Below the pieces are notes generated by a model. That model was not told where the DNA came from, searched no databases, and saw nothing but the letters and a program-made list of their open reading frames with translations. This document shows positions 12,982 through 25,175 of a DNA stretch of 64,000 nucleotides, piece after piece; positions within the stretch are counted from its first letter, which is position 1, and each line of letters opens with the position of its first letter. Origin of the DNA: Rostratula benghalensis (lineage: Eukaryota > Chordata > Aves > Charadriiformes > Rostratulidae); contig VXAI01000342.1 in assembly GCA_013399305.1 (NCBI GenBank), positions 578,042 to 642,041 on the forward strand, written 5' to 3'. A program made the translations under genes and the position numbers.

Positions 12982-13119
12982 CAAAACAAATTGTACCAAT
13001 ATTATGCCTAAATTAATGAAGTCAACAATTCTGTGTTGGAATTAATGCTTCAAAACAAATTGTACCAATATTATGCCTAAATTAATGAAGTCAACAATTC
13101 TGTGTTGGAATTAACGCTT
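12982..13119. repeat. Perfect-register 69-bp tandem duplication
   Basis: Unit 1 is 12982-13050 and unit 2 is 13051-13119. Both begin CAAAACAAATTGTACCAATA and end ATTAAYGCTT. I see one difference, T at 13045 against C at 13114. The two bases before each unit (TT) also match. The unit is not part of a CR1 copy or a microsatellite. Confidence 0.95.
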
Positions 13120-13609
13120 CCCACGCTGACAGCAAACTGGGAGGAAACTTCCAGTTTCACTGTGTGAACACCAGTGAAAGGAGCCTGCGATTTCTTTGAA
13201 TTGTGGAAAAAAACAAGAACACTCTCCTAGGATTCTTTTACTGCCATTTCATTTCCTGAGTGTACAGCTTACTTTAAAAGTTTGCTAATAACTTAATTAA
13301 TTAACAAGCTTAGACTCTGAGGCGCTTACTCCTGCCAGCCTCTGCTTTACACAGACACAGCCGTATTAAATTGGCTTTGTCACAGAACCGTCCCCTCTTC
13401 CCCAGTCCCCGTGGGACTCAACCTCAGTTTATGGGCAAACTTGGAAAGGTCATTTACAATAAAGTGATGAGATGCCCCTCTACGTCTTAATTATTATTAC
13501 AAGCCAAATCCAAAGAATATATGAATGGAGTTTAAGGATGAAGAAGTCTTTTAACCTACGCAATAATAATATAATATTGTCTTCTCTACATATGTATTGT
13601 ATATTTTTG
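13120..13609. other. Single-copy AT-rich DNA, no gene seen
   Basis: No recognised repeat or gene. It becomes very AT-rich after 13550 and leads into the TA repeat. Confidence 0.6.
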
Positions 13610-13626
13610 TATATATATATATATAT
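13610..13626. repeat. (TA)n dinucleotide repeat, left of a CR1 copy
   Basis: TATATATATATATATAT directly before GGAGTTGTC. A similar AT run appears after the assembly gap at 14126-14159. Confidence 0.9.
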
Positions 13627-13641
13627 GGAGTTGTCAATATA

Positions 13642-13935
13642 CAAAGGACATGGAACTGCTGGAATGGGTCCAGCAGAGGAGGCCAAGAAGATGCTCAGAG
13701 GGTTGGAGCACTTCTCCTACAAGGACAGGCTGAGGGAGCTGGTGTTGTTCAGCCTGGAGAATAGAAGGCTCCGTGGAGAGCTTAGAGCAGACTTCCAATA
13801 TCTGAAGGGAGCTACAGGAGAGCTGGGGAGGGACTCTTTGTCAGGGAGTGTAGTGACAGGATGAGGGGTAACAGCTTTAAATTGGAATAGGGGAGATTTA
13901 GATGAGATACCAGAAAGAAGTTCTTTGCTGTGAGG
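13642..13935 (+). mobile_element. CR1 LINE, plus strand, 3' part lost in the gap
   Basis: Starts at the ORF2 block that encodes the D-L-L-E-R-V-Q-R-R region (here GGACATGGAACTGCTGG). It continues through MLRGLEHFSYKDRLREL and [18 protein letters not shown], and breaks off in the TTCTTTGCTGTGAGG block at the first N. The expected remaining CR1 sequence to the tail is roughly the size of the 190-base gap. A frameshift lies near 13675 relative to consensus. Confidence 0.92.
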
Positions 13936-14125
13936 NNNNNNNNNNNNNNNNNNNNNNNNNNNNNNNNNNNNNNNNNNNNNNNNNNNNNNNNNNNNNNNNN
14001 NNNNNNNNNNNNNNNNNNNNNNNNNNNNNNNNNNNNNNNNNNNNNNNNNNNNNNNNNNNNNNNNNNNNNNNNNNNNNNNNNNNNNNNNNNNNNNNNNNNN
14101 NNNNNNNNNNNNNNNNNNNNNNNNN
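13936..14125. other. Assembly gap, 190 N
   Basis: A run of N that interrupts a CR1 copy just before its conserved 3' portion. The real length is unknown. Confidence 0.99.
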
Positions 14126-14160
14126 ATTTTATATATATATATATAAAATAATATATATAT
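14126..14160. repeat. AT-rich (TA)n run right of the gap
   Basis: ATTTTATATATATATATATA, then AAAATAATATATATATCC. It borders the gap directly. Confidence 0.85.
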
Positions 14161-16156
14161 CCTTAATATAGAAAATAAAGTTACTGCTAAATCTCTTTTA
14201 CACACAGAAGAGGTGACAGCGCAGGGAGGCCACCATCTCACTGAGCTACTCTCCCTGAGTAGGACTGTTGTGTTTCAGAGGACAGGGATATGTGGAAAGA
14301 ATAGCTGGGATCAGCCAGTTTATTAACCTCTGTGCTCATGCTGCCAATTGTGGTGGTGTTTGTAATGTGGGCACCTGTTCAAAAAAGCACAGAACAGGGA
14401 CAACTCCCTTTACACAAACTTTTCCATTTTGTGAACCACATCTTAAAGGAGACCACATCCCTCCCATCCTCCCTGCTGGCCACCTCCCATCCCACCAGTA
14501 GCCAGCTAATATTTCTGTAATAGTTTATGAACTCAGTTGAGAGGTAACCAAAACAATTAATAAATAAATAACATAAAGAGACTTCTTTTTAATTCTATTT
14601 ACTATCTAGAAACTAGACAGCTGCAGCTCTCCCAGGCTGACTGGTGGCCTCTGGCTGACAGCTCTCAGACCAGGAGATGCTCAGTGCACTAGCAACAGCC
14701 ACTGTATATAGTGGTCACAAAGGCTGAGGTAGATGTCACCTGAGTGAGGACATCAAACTGCAGCGCTTGTCAACCATACCCCGAACTGGAGAAAGGTTCC
14801 AAATCCAGAAGAAAAGACTCACACTTGGATTTGTGTGTTGTTTCCACTGACGACTGAGGAACCCAGCCAGCTACCTTATTTTTACTCACCTCCTGTGTTT
14901 GGCACAAACCAGGTGCCTAAAATCTGGCCAGCTCTACCTATCAGTACTGCAAACAGGGAAAATGCAACAAACCACAAAAGGTGCTTTACAAAAGCCAGAG
15001 ACTCCCTGGGGAATTGTCCCAAGGTGAACTTGCTGTGGGGCATGAACTTGCTGCAGCTCTGGGGATTCCTGCTCCGACAAACAGGCAAACAACATGTGAT
15101 TTACTGTATCTGTTGCAGTTCTAAGTTTAAAATGTTTACTGCACTCCTAATGTTTTATCCGCTCCGAAACAAAAATATTTTCCAACAAACAGGGTGCTGA
15201 GCTGTGGCTAACTTCATAAAATATCTGTTGGTGACTTACTGGGAAAAGAACAAATAAACAAACCAACCGGAAGAAAAAAAAAAAAAGAAAAAAGCCAGAA
15301 ACATTTAATTTCCTCCACAACGAAAATTACTTCATCCAGTTCTTTAAAGCTTCCTCAGTGCTTCCTCTCCTTCCCAATCCCTCTCTTTTTGGCATTATTA
15401 AAACTCATCCTCATAATAAGCATTATTTTAAGATAATTTTTAGTTGGGCCATTAATAACAAAAAGCTAACATCTTTAGGGGTGGTTTTTTAATGTTTGTT
15501 TATGGGTTTTGCCTGGGAATTTCTTTAAAAAAACATATTAACAACTGCACGCTGGAAGAAGCCCAATTTGATTGCCAAGCACACGATGTCCCCAGGAGGG
15601 ATTGCTGCTGCGGCGGATGCTGTGGCAGAGGAATGCATCCCAAGGGCTTTACCCCAAACTACTGGGGACGATGAGGAAGGAGCCAGACTCACTTGGCATT
15701 GGAGATGTGGGACAGGGAGGTGGGAGCTGGGCTGGGGAGCGAGAGGGATGATCAGAGCAGGGCCATCAGTGGTGGAGCTGAAGTCCAGCCCCAACCACCA
15801 AGCTCTGAGCAGGCCATCTCCTGCTCTCCATGGGACCTTCTGCCCCTCTGTTGCAAGCCATGACCCCCTCTGGGGCTCCCTCTGGTCCCTTGTGGAAGCA
15901 GGACAAGGTGGAGGGTGCATGGTGGCACCCCAAGCATCCCACATCCTGGTGCGGAGGTGAGGTGAGCAAGGCAAAGAGGCCAGCCAGGGCCCACTGAGGA
16001 AGCCCAAAACAAGGAGAAGCTTCTCCCAAACCAGGAAAGCCAGGCTGGGGAGAGTTCTGGTTGCCCCTCAGCAGTTTACAGAAAGGTTTCACAGGGCCAT
16101 GCTCACCCCTGGCTGCCACCTTGCCCAAAGAGGCCATTCCCCATCTGTGTCCTGCA
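14161..16156. other. Single-copy DNA with a GC-rich patch, no gene supported
   Basis: From about 15590 to 16150 the DNA is clearly richer in G and C than its surroundings, and long frames are open on both strands (for example 15525-16007 minus, 160 codons, and 15568-15960 plus, 130 codons). CpG is sparse, so it is not an obvious CpG island. The translations show no domain, signal peptide or repeat I recognise. Two antisense frames of similar length point to low stop-codon density from base composition. An A-rich run is at 15272-15294. Confidence 0.5.
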
Positions 16157-16583
16157 CATAGAAGCATAGAATTGTAAAATGTGTTGAGTGAGAAAGGAGC
16201 TTTAAGGTCCATCTAGTCCAACCCCCTGCAATAAGCAGCGACATCTGTAGATCAGGGTTCTTAGAGATTCATCAAGCTTCACCTTGAATGTCTTCAGGGA
16301 TGGGGCCTCCAACATCTCTCTGGGCAACATGTTCCAATGTCTCACCATCCTCTTTGTAAAGAACTTCTTCCTAATGTCTAATCTAAACCTACCCTGCTCT
16401 AGTTTAGGATTGCCCCTCTTCCCATAACTACATGCCCTTACAAACAGTTCCTCCCCATCTCTCCTGTAGCCCCCTTTAGATGCTGGAAGGGGCTCTAAAG
16501 TCTCCCCTGAGCCTTCTCTTCTCCAGGCTGAACAACCCCAGCTCTCTCTCTCAGCCTGCCTTCAGTGCATCCCTGTGGCCCTG
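16157..16583 (-). mobile_element. CR1 LINE, minus strand, group C
   Basis: The decayed tail is at 16157-16180 (CATAGAAGCATAGAATTG). Group C markers follow in reverse complement: TCCATCTAGTCCAACCCCC, an AGATTCATCAAGCTT insertion, and TTGAATGTCTTCAGGGATGG. The same markers occur in the copy at 26811. The 5' truncation is near 16583, in the block for the region around [13 protein letters not shown]. Confidence 0.94.
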
Positions 16584-19500
16584 ATCTCCACCATGGGACA
16601 GTCCTGCTGGCATGTTGTTTGCTCTTTTATTTCTCAGGCACTCTGGTGGATCTTGATGAAATTTTGCAGAAATACGATAGTTTGCCTGAAATTACTTGAT
16701 TTCAGATGAGTTTGTCTACTATAAGCAAAATTTTGATTGATTAAAGCAGTTTTAATTTATGAAGCTCTTTTGTCCTCATCACCTTTGGGAAAAACCTTTG
16801 GTAAATACAAGCCCTACAATCCCCAAAATGCATCTCTTCAAAATCATCAGCATGGTTCATATTGTCAGGTTTCCCTTTATAGAAACTCTACAGCCACTCT
16901 CCAGCTTCAGAAGAGAACTCTAATAAACTCTAATCTTCACCAAGTACACTGCACGTACATTACTTCTGGGAGGTTATACCAGTGATGAGGGTAGGTGCTT
17001 TACTAAGAAATTCAGTGTACAGCTGCACGATGGAAGCCAGAAACGTTTAGCAAATATGTTTTTACAGTTGATTTGCTTTTATAAATAGCTTATATAGCTT
17101 TTCCAATTGCAAATCTCTACCAGTCTTGACATTTTATTTCAGCCATTGGAAGACAATATTCATTAAAAGAACCACAGCTGCTCTGCAGGCAGTCTCAACT
17201 CATTATTTATAATTAATACCCTTCTATATGCAGACATATAAAAAATCTTTTCTCTTTGTCCTAGTGTTTATGGCAGTGATGTGCCAGACTGCCAGTAAAT
17301 TTGAAACCTGAGGAGTTTGTTTGTAGAGGCTCCAGTGGAGATCAAAGCTACAATAGTCACTCTCTCGGCGAAAACTTTTGCCCATATCAGGCGTATTGGT
17401 AGAGTTGTTGCTGTAAGTACTGAGCAATATCTTTTTCATGAAGGTTGAACTTTTATAACAACAAAATAAATTCATGCTGTCCAAAAAAACAAGATGGAAA
17501 AATTTTCCCATACTGGGGACCAATAGACTTCAGCAAACACTGGCTGTAAAACAAAGAAATATTCTCTTTCCCCAGCTCCCCCAGACACGGTTTTCCTCTG
17601 ATACCTTGAGAGGGAAGCTGAGCTACAGCTATTTCCTGACTTATAGGACTTTGGAGGGATCATTGTCACAGGGTAAGCTAAACCTTTCTGAAGAGCAGTT
17701 ATTCACATCTACAACTCACACATGGTCATTAGCACAATATTGATGCACGACATTGCCTTTAATGATCAGTGTCACCCTTGCACGACCAGGAGCTTGATTT
17801 TCCACATACATCGTTCTAATGTTCCCGTACTTCACTGGACCCCTTAATTTCATGGAGAGCAGGCAGAAAAAAATAAGCCTTAGAAGTTTAAAATGCATCC
17901 AGTATGAACCATAATCCCCAACGTGAAAGTGTGATCGCAGCAAGGGTTTCTAAAATGTTCAGTGGGGTTAAAAAGGCATCCATTTGAAAAGGTCCAGGCC
18001 ACTCCCAGGCTTTCTAATCTTTCCTGTTTCATCAAAATAGTTCTAAACCATCCTCACTTTCTCAAACTAAAAGACAAGCATCTTTTAAAAGCCTTCCAGA
18101 CATATTTATATGATTTTCCCAATAAATATAACATAATGCTGATTATAGCATAATAAAGTATCACGCATGTGTGCAAAGCATGTGCCCTTGGTCTGTGAAG
18201 CTCTTCCCTTCTCAAGATGTATATACTTTCATCTTTGATTTTTTTTATGTGGAAGTTTTTTTGGCTAGAATTAATCAGATAATTGTGACAGTTTTATATG
18301 AATTTTGACCTGTTCCAGAATCACTCCAGAGGACATCCCACCCTGTTGGGTGGAAATAGCTCATAGGACTTTTGGGTTGGGGTTTTTTTTTTTGTTGGGG
18401 TTTTTTTCCACCTGAACATTGATAGGCTGCTGATGGGTAACAGCCAATCTCCAATTCCGATTTGGCTTACAAGTGCAAAGCCTCTTGTGTGTCATGCCTG
18501 CCTCCCAGCCACAGCACCTGCTGTAGGACCGTCCTGTGAGCTTCACCAAATACTTCCCAGCATCACACCAGGTCATCCCATGACTCTGAAACACATCTCT
18601 GGTGTTGGCAGCAGGCCACGTTGCTTTTAAAGCCCTCTCGCTTCTCCCAGCCCTGGAAAAAGATGTTAAGAGCCGCAAAGTTTTCCATTTTCATCTTAAT
18701 CAACTCTGAGCCCATGCTCTCAATCTCTATTTAAGGGAGTGTAAAATACCCCCGAGTCAATGTCCCCGACAGTTGAGTCTTCTTGGATTTCAGTTATGTC
18801 ACCGGAGACTAGGGTTGGGCACAAGGAGGAGCTGAGGAATGACTGAATGAAACAGACCCACCGGTCCTCTCCCGAGGCTGGTAGGAAAGATGCTAAACAT
18901 CTTGACACACTTTGTCCTCTCCTACCAGTCAAAGGACACGTAGAGCTCTCTGCTGGTGTCAGCCTTCCCTTCCATAAATCTTATAAAGCTTTTCTTAAGA
19001 CCCTATTTTTCAGTACCAGCCTGGCCATCTTCAAGCACTCACGCTGCCAAATAATCCTACGCGATTGCTGGATTTATGTGGTGCTAAAAGAGCCTACAAG
19101 CAAGGTTATCAAATAAAAAGCGCTGCTTGGGTTTTGTTTTTTTTTTTAACAGGGCTTTTTTTTTCCTCTCAGAGCAACTCGGCAAAACCCTAACTATTGA
19201 TTACTAAATCTCAAGAATTTACTTATATGCTGTTTGCAATCTGCTGAATGTGACAGAGCACGTTGTGTACGGGCACAAGTTTAGGACAGCCGTTTATGAT
19301 CCCTGCTTCTTCCATTCTCAAGAGAGACAGGCAGCCTACGAAAGCCTCCCCAAACTGATGGTCAAGAAGCTGCTCTTCAACTTGCTCTCCCTACCTCCCC
19401 GCCACAAAAGGGGTTCAGGGGATTAAAAAGAGTTTTAGTTATTTCTAGATTTAGCTGTAATTATGGAGTATTTGACAGGGGAAAAGGCTGGCAGAAACAC

Positions 19501-21358
19501 TGGATTTTTTTTTTTTTTTTTCCAAGTAGGTTTAGGCTATGCAGCTATAACATAATGAAAGACAAAATTCTTTATAAGAATGAAACAAGGTTTGAAGTAG
19601 GTTTGGTGCTGGGTGAAGTTCACACTAATTTATGATGGGAAAATGATCTGTAACTCCATTGAAATGCTCTTTTAGGACAGTTTAGCAGATTACAGATATG
19701 ACAAAGAAGAATTTATAAATAAGATTCACTGATTTTATAGTTTTACCTTGTCATTCTTCCACAAAAATATCATCTAGTAGAAATCAAGTACTGATGGCCA
19801 AATTTCCAGACCTTGTAAGAGGAGGCTTTTCATTATTAGGCCTGTAACATTACTGAAATGACCACAGGGGACAATAAGGGAAAAAAGCACTGTGTGAGCA
19901 CATGTATATGTGTGTGTGTATGTTTGCATTCTGCATGTTTGCATATGTGTGCATCTGTACATTGCTGCTGTACCTTCTCTGGCCTTGGAGCATTCATTCA
20001 CCTGTGTAGGGTAGCCAGAAGTTAACAGTAACCATTACTCTGCCTGTTCCTTGCTGCTCTAAAACATCTTCCTTTGATTTCCTCTCTGATTTCTCTCTAT
20101 CTGTTAATCAACTGTAAGCTCCTCCTTGATTTTAGCCATCTTCTTGATGTGGCCCTTAGGAAGGCCCAAGCATTTTTGTGCTCTGGTATCTGAACCTGTT
20201 CCTCCTGTCAATAACTGTTCCATGTCCTATCCTGTGCCATTGCTGAAGCTGGAACACAATCCCCTTTAAACTCCTTCCTCTAAAACCCTGGTCCTGAGAC
20301 ATTGCTACAAACAATAGGTCACATTTACAGATTACCATGAGCATTTAGGGACCACTTTTTTATTTTTAAGCCTTAATGATTTTTCTTCTTTTACATGCCT
20401 AGACAATACAGTTAAATATACCCAGATCCAATTGGTGTTTTACTATTTTGCCTCCCTGGCAGCCTATTTAATCCATAAGTGTCTACCTAAACTTTGCCTC
20501 AAAACCATTAGAGGTGTTTTTTTGGTTCAACTTGGAAAGCAATCAAAAGTTAACTGTTTTCATTGAGTAAAAGATAAACTCTGCTCCTGATTATGTAGAT
20601 ATGTGCATTTTAAAGTTAGCACTTCCAATACTGAAGGCTATATAAAACACACAAGAAATTGATAACAAGCCCTTATACCAAGGAAATATCCATGTAGAGT
20701 AAGTATTCGTTTGATTTGTTCTAAGACATTCCTTGTCAAATCTAAAGCACACTTGTGATTTATACCTTAAAGAAATGCATATCCAAAATTAAAGGACAGC
20801 ATAATGTTTAATCATCTTTGAATACCTTGTTACATTACAATGGCCAGGCAACTTTCCATCTGTAGTTTTGCAAGGAGTCTCCTGGCTGACCCAAAAGCTG
20901 TATGTTTTATCTTTGTTGGTCTCCAAGAGCTTAGCCAGGTAAAGCAGCGCAGCTTGAGTTACTTCATCCACAAAACTCCTTTTGAAGCCCTGCCAGCAGC
21001 CTCCTTTTGTTTTGAACGCTTTGGCAGACATTAGGGAAAAAATAAAATCTTGGCTATGTTGTGAAACATGTCCACCTCTTCTTTGCTGCAAGAATGTTGT
21101 CCCCGTCACTCCTGTAGAAGGAAATTGCCAGCAGAGTACTTTCTTATGAGCTTGCTGTACTGAGATTTTCCTGGTGGTATTCCATTAGCATTGCTGTCTG
21201 GGTCCATGAGGCACAAGGCCAAAGGAAAATCTGCTGAGTATTTTAGAAAAATGTAGACTCAGTCCTCAAGGAGTCCAGGAAGTGCCTTGCTCGTCATAAC
21301 AGTGTGGCTATACCCATATTAAATTGTAACCTCTTTTTTGTCTTGTAACCTCCCCTGT
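16584..21358. other. Long single-copy AT-rich stretch, no gene seen
   Basis: About 4.8 kb without a recognised repeat family. T/G-rich run at 18378-18408, T-rich runs at 19136-19166 and 19506-19521, and a weak TG repeat at 19905-19925. Open frames of up to about 105 codons lie on both strands and carry no family motif. No tRNA-like or rRNA-like sequence was seen. Confidence 0.55.
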
Positions 21359-21788
21359 GGTTTAGGACTGGAGAATAAGTCTTATGAGGAGAGGCTGAGG
21401 GAGCTGGGGGTGTTCAGACTGGAGAAAAGGAGGCTGAGGGGAGACCTCGCTCTCAACAACTCCCTGAAAAGAGGGTGTATCCGGGGGGGGTCGGTCTCTT
21501 CTCCCAAGTCTCAAGTGATGGGACAAGAGGAAATGGCCTCAAGTTGCCCCAGGGGAAGTTCAGATTGGAGATTAGGAACAGTTTTTACATGGAAAGGGTT
21601 ATTGCACATTGGAATGGGCTGCCCAGAGAAGGGGATGAGGGACCGTCCCTGGGGGTATTCAAAAGACGGGTTGACATGGTACCTAGGGACACAGTTCAGT
21701 GGTGTATTTTTGTCAGAGTTGGGTTGATGGCTGGACTAGATGATCTGAAAGGTCCCTTCCAACCTAGAGGATTGTATAACTCTATGAC
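21359..21788 (+). mobile_element. CR1 LINE, plus strand, group D
   Basis: Reads [20 protein letters not shown] in the ORF2 C-terminal region, then [14 protein letters not shown]. The group D nucleotide marker GGTCTCTTCTCCCAAG follows, then the terminal block GGACTAGATGATCTGAAAGG. The tail is decayed (GATTGTATAACTCTATGACT). Two long plus frames (21338-21727 and 21475-21843) share the coding signal, so a frameshift lies around 21480-21490, where a run of eight G occurs. It is older than group A. Confidence 0.94.
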
Positions 21789-23540
21789 TTCCATTTTTGG
21801 ATTGTACACTGAGATTATGATTATGTCTAACTTCTGTGCCTGAATTTCTGCTGTATGATCTCTATAAAATAAGCAGTGACATCATAAAACCTGATCATAA
21901 CAGCATTTCTTTTAATTTATTTGTGAGCAACAGTAATGCCAGTAACAGGATGAAACAAAATTGAAATAGGATCAGATACAGAGACCTCACAGGGATAACA
22001 GACCATACATATCCTGTTTGGAAATGCCATGTTCCAATAGTTATCTACTGACTCCATCACCTGCAGAGCACAGAGCTGGTCAGGGTAGGAAAAGGAGGAG
22101 TAGCAATAACTGTACAGACCCCCCAGGTAATCTTTGGGGTGGAGAGGCACAAAACACTGATGTCACCTGTCAAACACTGATGTTGCTATAGCAGTTATGA
22201 AACAGAACAGGGAAGAGAAAATTCATCCCTTGAGATTAGTTTTTACCTGGTGGCTGCGTGTGGGAATGGGGAGACTACCAGATACAGAGGGAAAAAAGCA
22301 AAAAAGGGAAAAAAAGTGTGAGTAAACAACAAAATTTGCACAGAGATTTGTAAGTAAATACTTGAGAAAGTTTGGATTCCTTTTTGTCTCATTTTATAAG
22401 CAAGAATTCAGGCACAAAGTTTAGTCCTAGTTTAAAATTCTAGTTCCTTAATTCTCTATTAATAGAAGTGCCTGATAAGAGATGTCAAAGGTGCCGAAAA
22501 AATTCCATAAGAAGAGTGATTGAAACAGCCTGGGACATCTTTAGAAAGGAGGGAAAAAGGAGAGGCTCAGTTGGAGATGTTAAAAATAATGAATGGCTAG
22601 ATGGAGGCAGATAGAGTCAAGAGAATTCTACTTCCATGGAAGAAGAGGGTGTCCTTTGAATGCAAATAAAAGAAAACTCAAAATCAGTAAGACCAATTAC
22701 ATTTCTACAAGTCAAATTGTCAACCACTAGGCCTTGTCACTACCAGTTACTATTATGGTAAAAAACTTTAGAAAATTCAAATGAGAAATTACGGATTAAA
22801 GGCCTACTGATTTATATGCAAAAGAATGGGAAAAAAACCCAAACCTACCCACTAGGAAATACAACTGCTGCTTGAAAACAGACACAAAACTTTAGCCTAA
22901 TGCCCGTAGGAAGAAATTTTTCCTAAAGCGATGTTATTTGGTAGCTTGTTATCTAGCACAAGGATCTTTGTTATAGATGGCATTTGACATCAGCTACAGA
23001 AACAAAGGTCTTTCTCAATGGACCACTGCATAACCTTGTTTGTGTTGCACCTCCCAGGAAGATAAATTAGGTTTTGTAATTCAGAAAAGACTTCTAATTT
23101 TTTTTTTTTTTTTCCCTGGGAATGAGTCATCCCTTCTTTGTCCTGTGCTGGGAAAAACTTGGACAGTTTTATGATATGGGAACAGTTTTCCTGGTGGCTG
23201 TTCTGGCCAGCTGTTATTTCATCCCTGATGTCTTTTAAACGAGCCCATCTTCTTTACAGCCTTCCTGTTGCACACAGGTAACTTCTTTGCTCCTAGCTGA
23301 CTGCTTCTGGATTCCTCCTCCTTCCTAACCACAGCTCAAAAGAACCGTGTCTGGGGTGCCTCAGTCTAGAGGATTAATATTGCACTAAACATTGTTTGAT
23401 CTGTATTTCATCTCGTATTTTAAAAACAAAAGGTTTCCTGCTCTTTTACTCGCTCACTCAGCTACAGCAAGCAAATTTTCTTGCAAGTTCAGAATGTCAA
23501 CTGCTCGCCAAATAAAACAAATATCTCACCAAGAAGCTCT

Positions 23541-23559
23541 CTGTGTGTGTGTGTGTGAT
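23541..23559. repeat. Short (GT)n repeat
   Basis: CTGTGTGTGTGTGTGTGATG region, about nine GT units. Confidence 0.8.
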
Positions 23560-25112
23560 GGTGCTTTTAACTATTGTTTTTTGCTGATGTCCAAAGTAGA
23601 CATTAAAACTGTCCTGATATATCTACAAGCCACCAGAATGAAAAGAAAACTTTCTTCTTCAGGTGAGAAATAACAGATGGAGGGAGATAAAAGAAGAGGA
23701 GCAGGTCCCTACTTCACATGGGGAGTCAAAATGTAGAATTACACAAGCACTTGTTAATCATAGATAAATAAAATTTCCCTCCCTCCAGCGTCCCCCCCAA
23801 AATACCCATGGAAAACTAGTCACAGCTTCAAATGAAATGTGGACTTTAAATTCTTATTTATTACGTGTACTCTGTGAATAATTGCACAATAATCGTGGCC
23901 TCTCTTTAGCTTCACACTAAGAATTATGTTTATCATCTGAAAAATACTGTCTGAGCCTTAGGAAATTTTTTGTAAAGTTAGAACATAAAAAATGAGAAAG
24001 AAAATACTTTCAAATGGAATGGAAAATATCGAGATAGTAGTGTTTTGTGGTAATATTTGTCAAGGTTTCTTTCAGCTGATCACAACATGCAACAGTGGGT
24101 AGAACCAAAGAAAGCCAGATTCAGAAAGTGTCCCAGTCGGGGAACAAGATCATAGATATTTATGAAGCTATATAATTTCCTGTTTTTCATACATAGCCAC
24201 TTAATAAATCCTTGTCTCTTGCTGCATAACATCACTTCTTATAACTCCATTCTGCTTGATATCAGCAAGACAGCAATAAAAGAGCATGAGCAATCCACCC
24301 TCTGCGAGAGACTTTTTGACTGACTTATAAAAAGTACAGAAAGTTCAACAATTTACCATCCAGAGAATACAATGTTACCATAGAGATTTACTACTTTTTC
24401 TGTTCATGCTATGTAGTAGTAAACATACATAATGAGCAAAATATAAGTAATAAAGGATTTATAAAAGCATAGTTTAAGCTTTTCTGAAATACCTTCTGCA
24501 TGAGCCCATGAAAGCTGGATCCGTGAACTCTGGAATTGCGAGCTGGCCACAGAATGATGTTTGGATGGTTTTGAAAACACATCTTTCCCTCAAGGGGAAA
24601 TGTTAATTAACATATCTACTATTTATATAGAAATTAATTAATTTTTTTTCCTGGCTTCACCTAGTAGTTATGCTTGGGAAAAAGAGGAAAATTTAAAACA
24701 TTATCTGAAGTTATAAATCCAAGGTGAAAGCACAAAAGGATTACAGTGTACCCAGAAAAAAAAACAAATCGCTTAAGATAATATTCTTGGAAGTTAAGGG
24801 GCCAGAATCCAAGTTTTAGCTTGGAAAATATACAATATATATTTTGGAGAAGCAGAAGGGAGGAAAATCCTTTTAACAACAGAACTGTGTTGCTTATTGG
24901 ATTTTGGGAATCTGACATCTCATGGGGAAATTCTGCAGCATTGTAACACCAGATACACTTTGCCCCTCTTTGAGATATAAACTACCAAGGGACTGCCAGG
25001 ACTCATTTATTCCTTCAGGAATTATGGCTGCTATGTCCAAGTTTCCAGGAAGACATGAAGGTTGAGTAGGAGCTAGATGTAATTAGCTAACCAATACAAT
25101 TTATTGAATAAA

Positions 25113-25175
25113 TAAATTAAAAAAAAAAACAAACCAAAAACAAAAACAAAAAACCCCAAAACCAACACAACAAAA
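25113..25175. repeat. A/C-rich low-complexity tract
   Basis: Poly-A broken by C and CC: A10, CAAACC, then repeated CAAAAA, ACCCCAAAACC and CAACACAAC. It is similar in kind to the tract at 34015-34110. Confidence 0.75.

Noticed and set aside
13717..14241. A 174-codon minus-strand frame
   Set aside because: It runs through 190 N and antisense CR1.
15525..16007. A 160-codon minus-strand frame, the longest outside repeats and gap
   Set aside because: A 130-codon frame overlaps it on the other strand, no domain is recognisable, and the patch is GC-rich, which removes stops.
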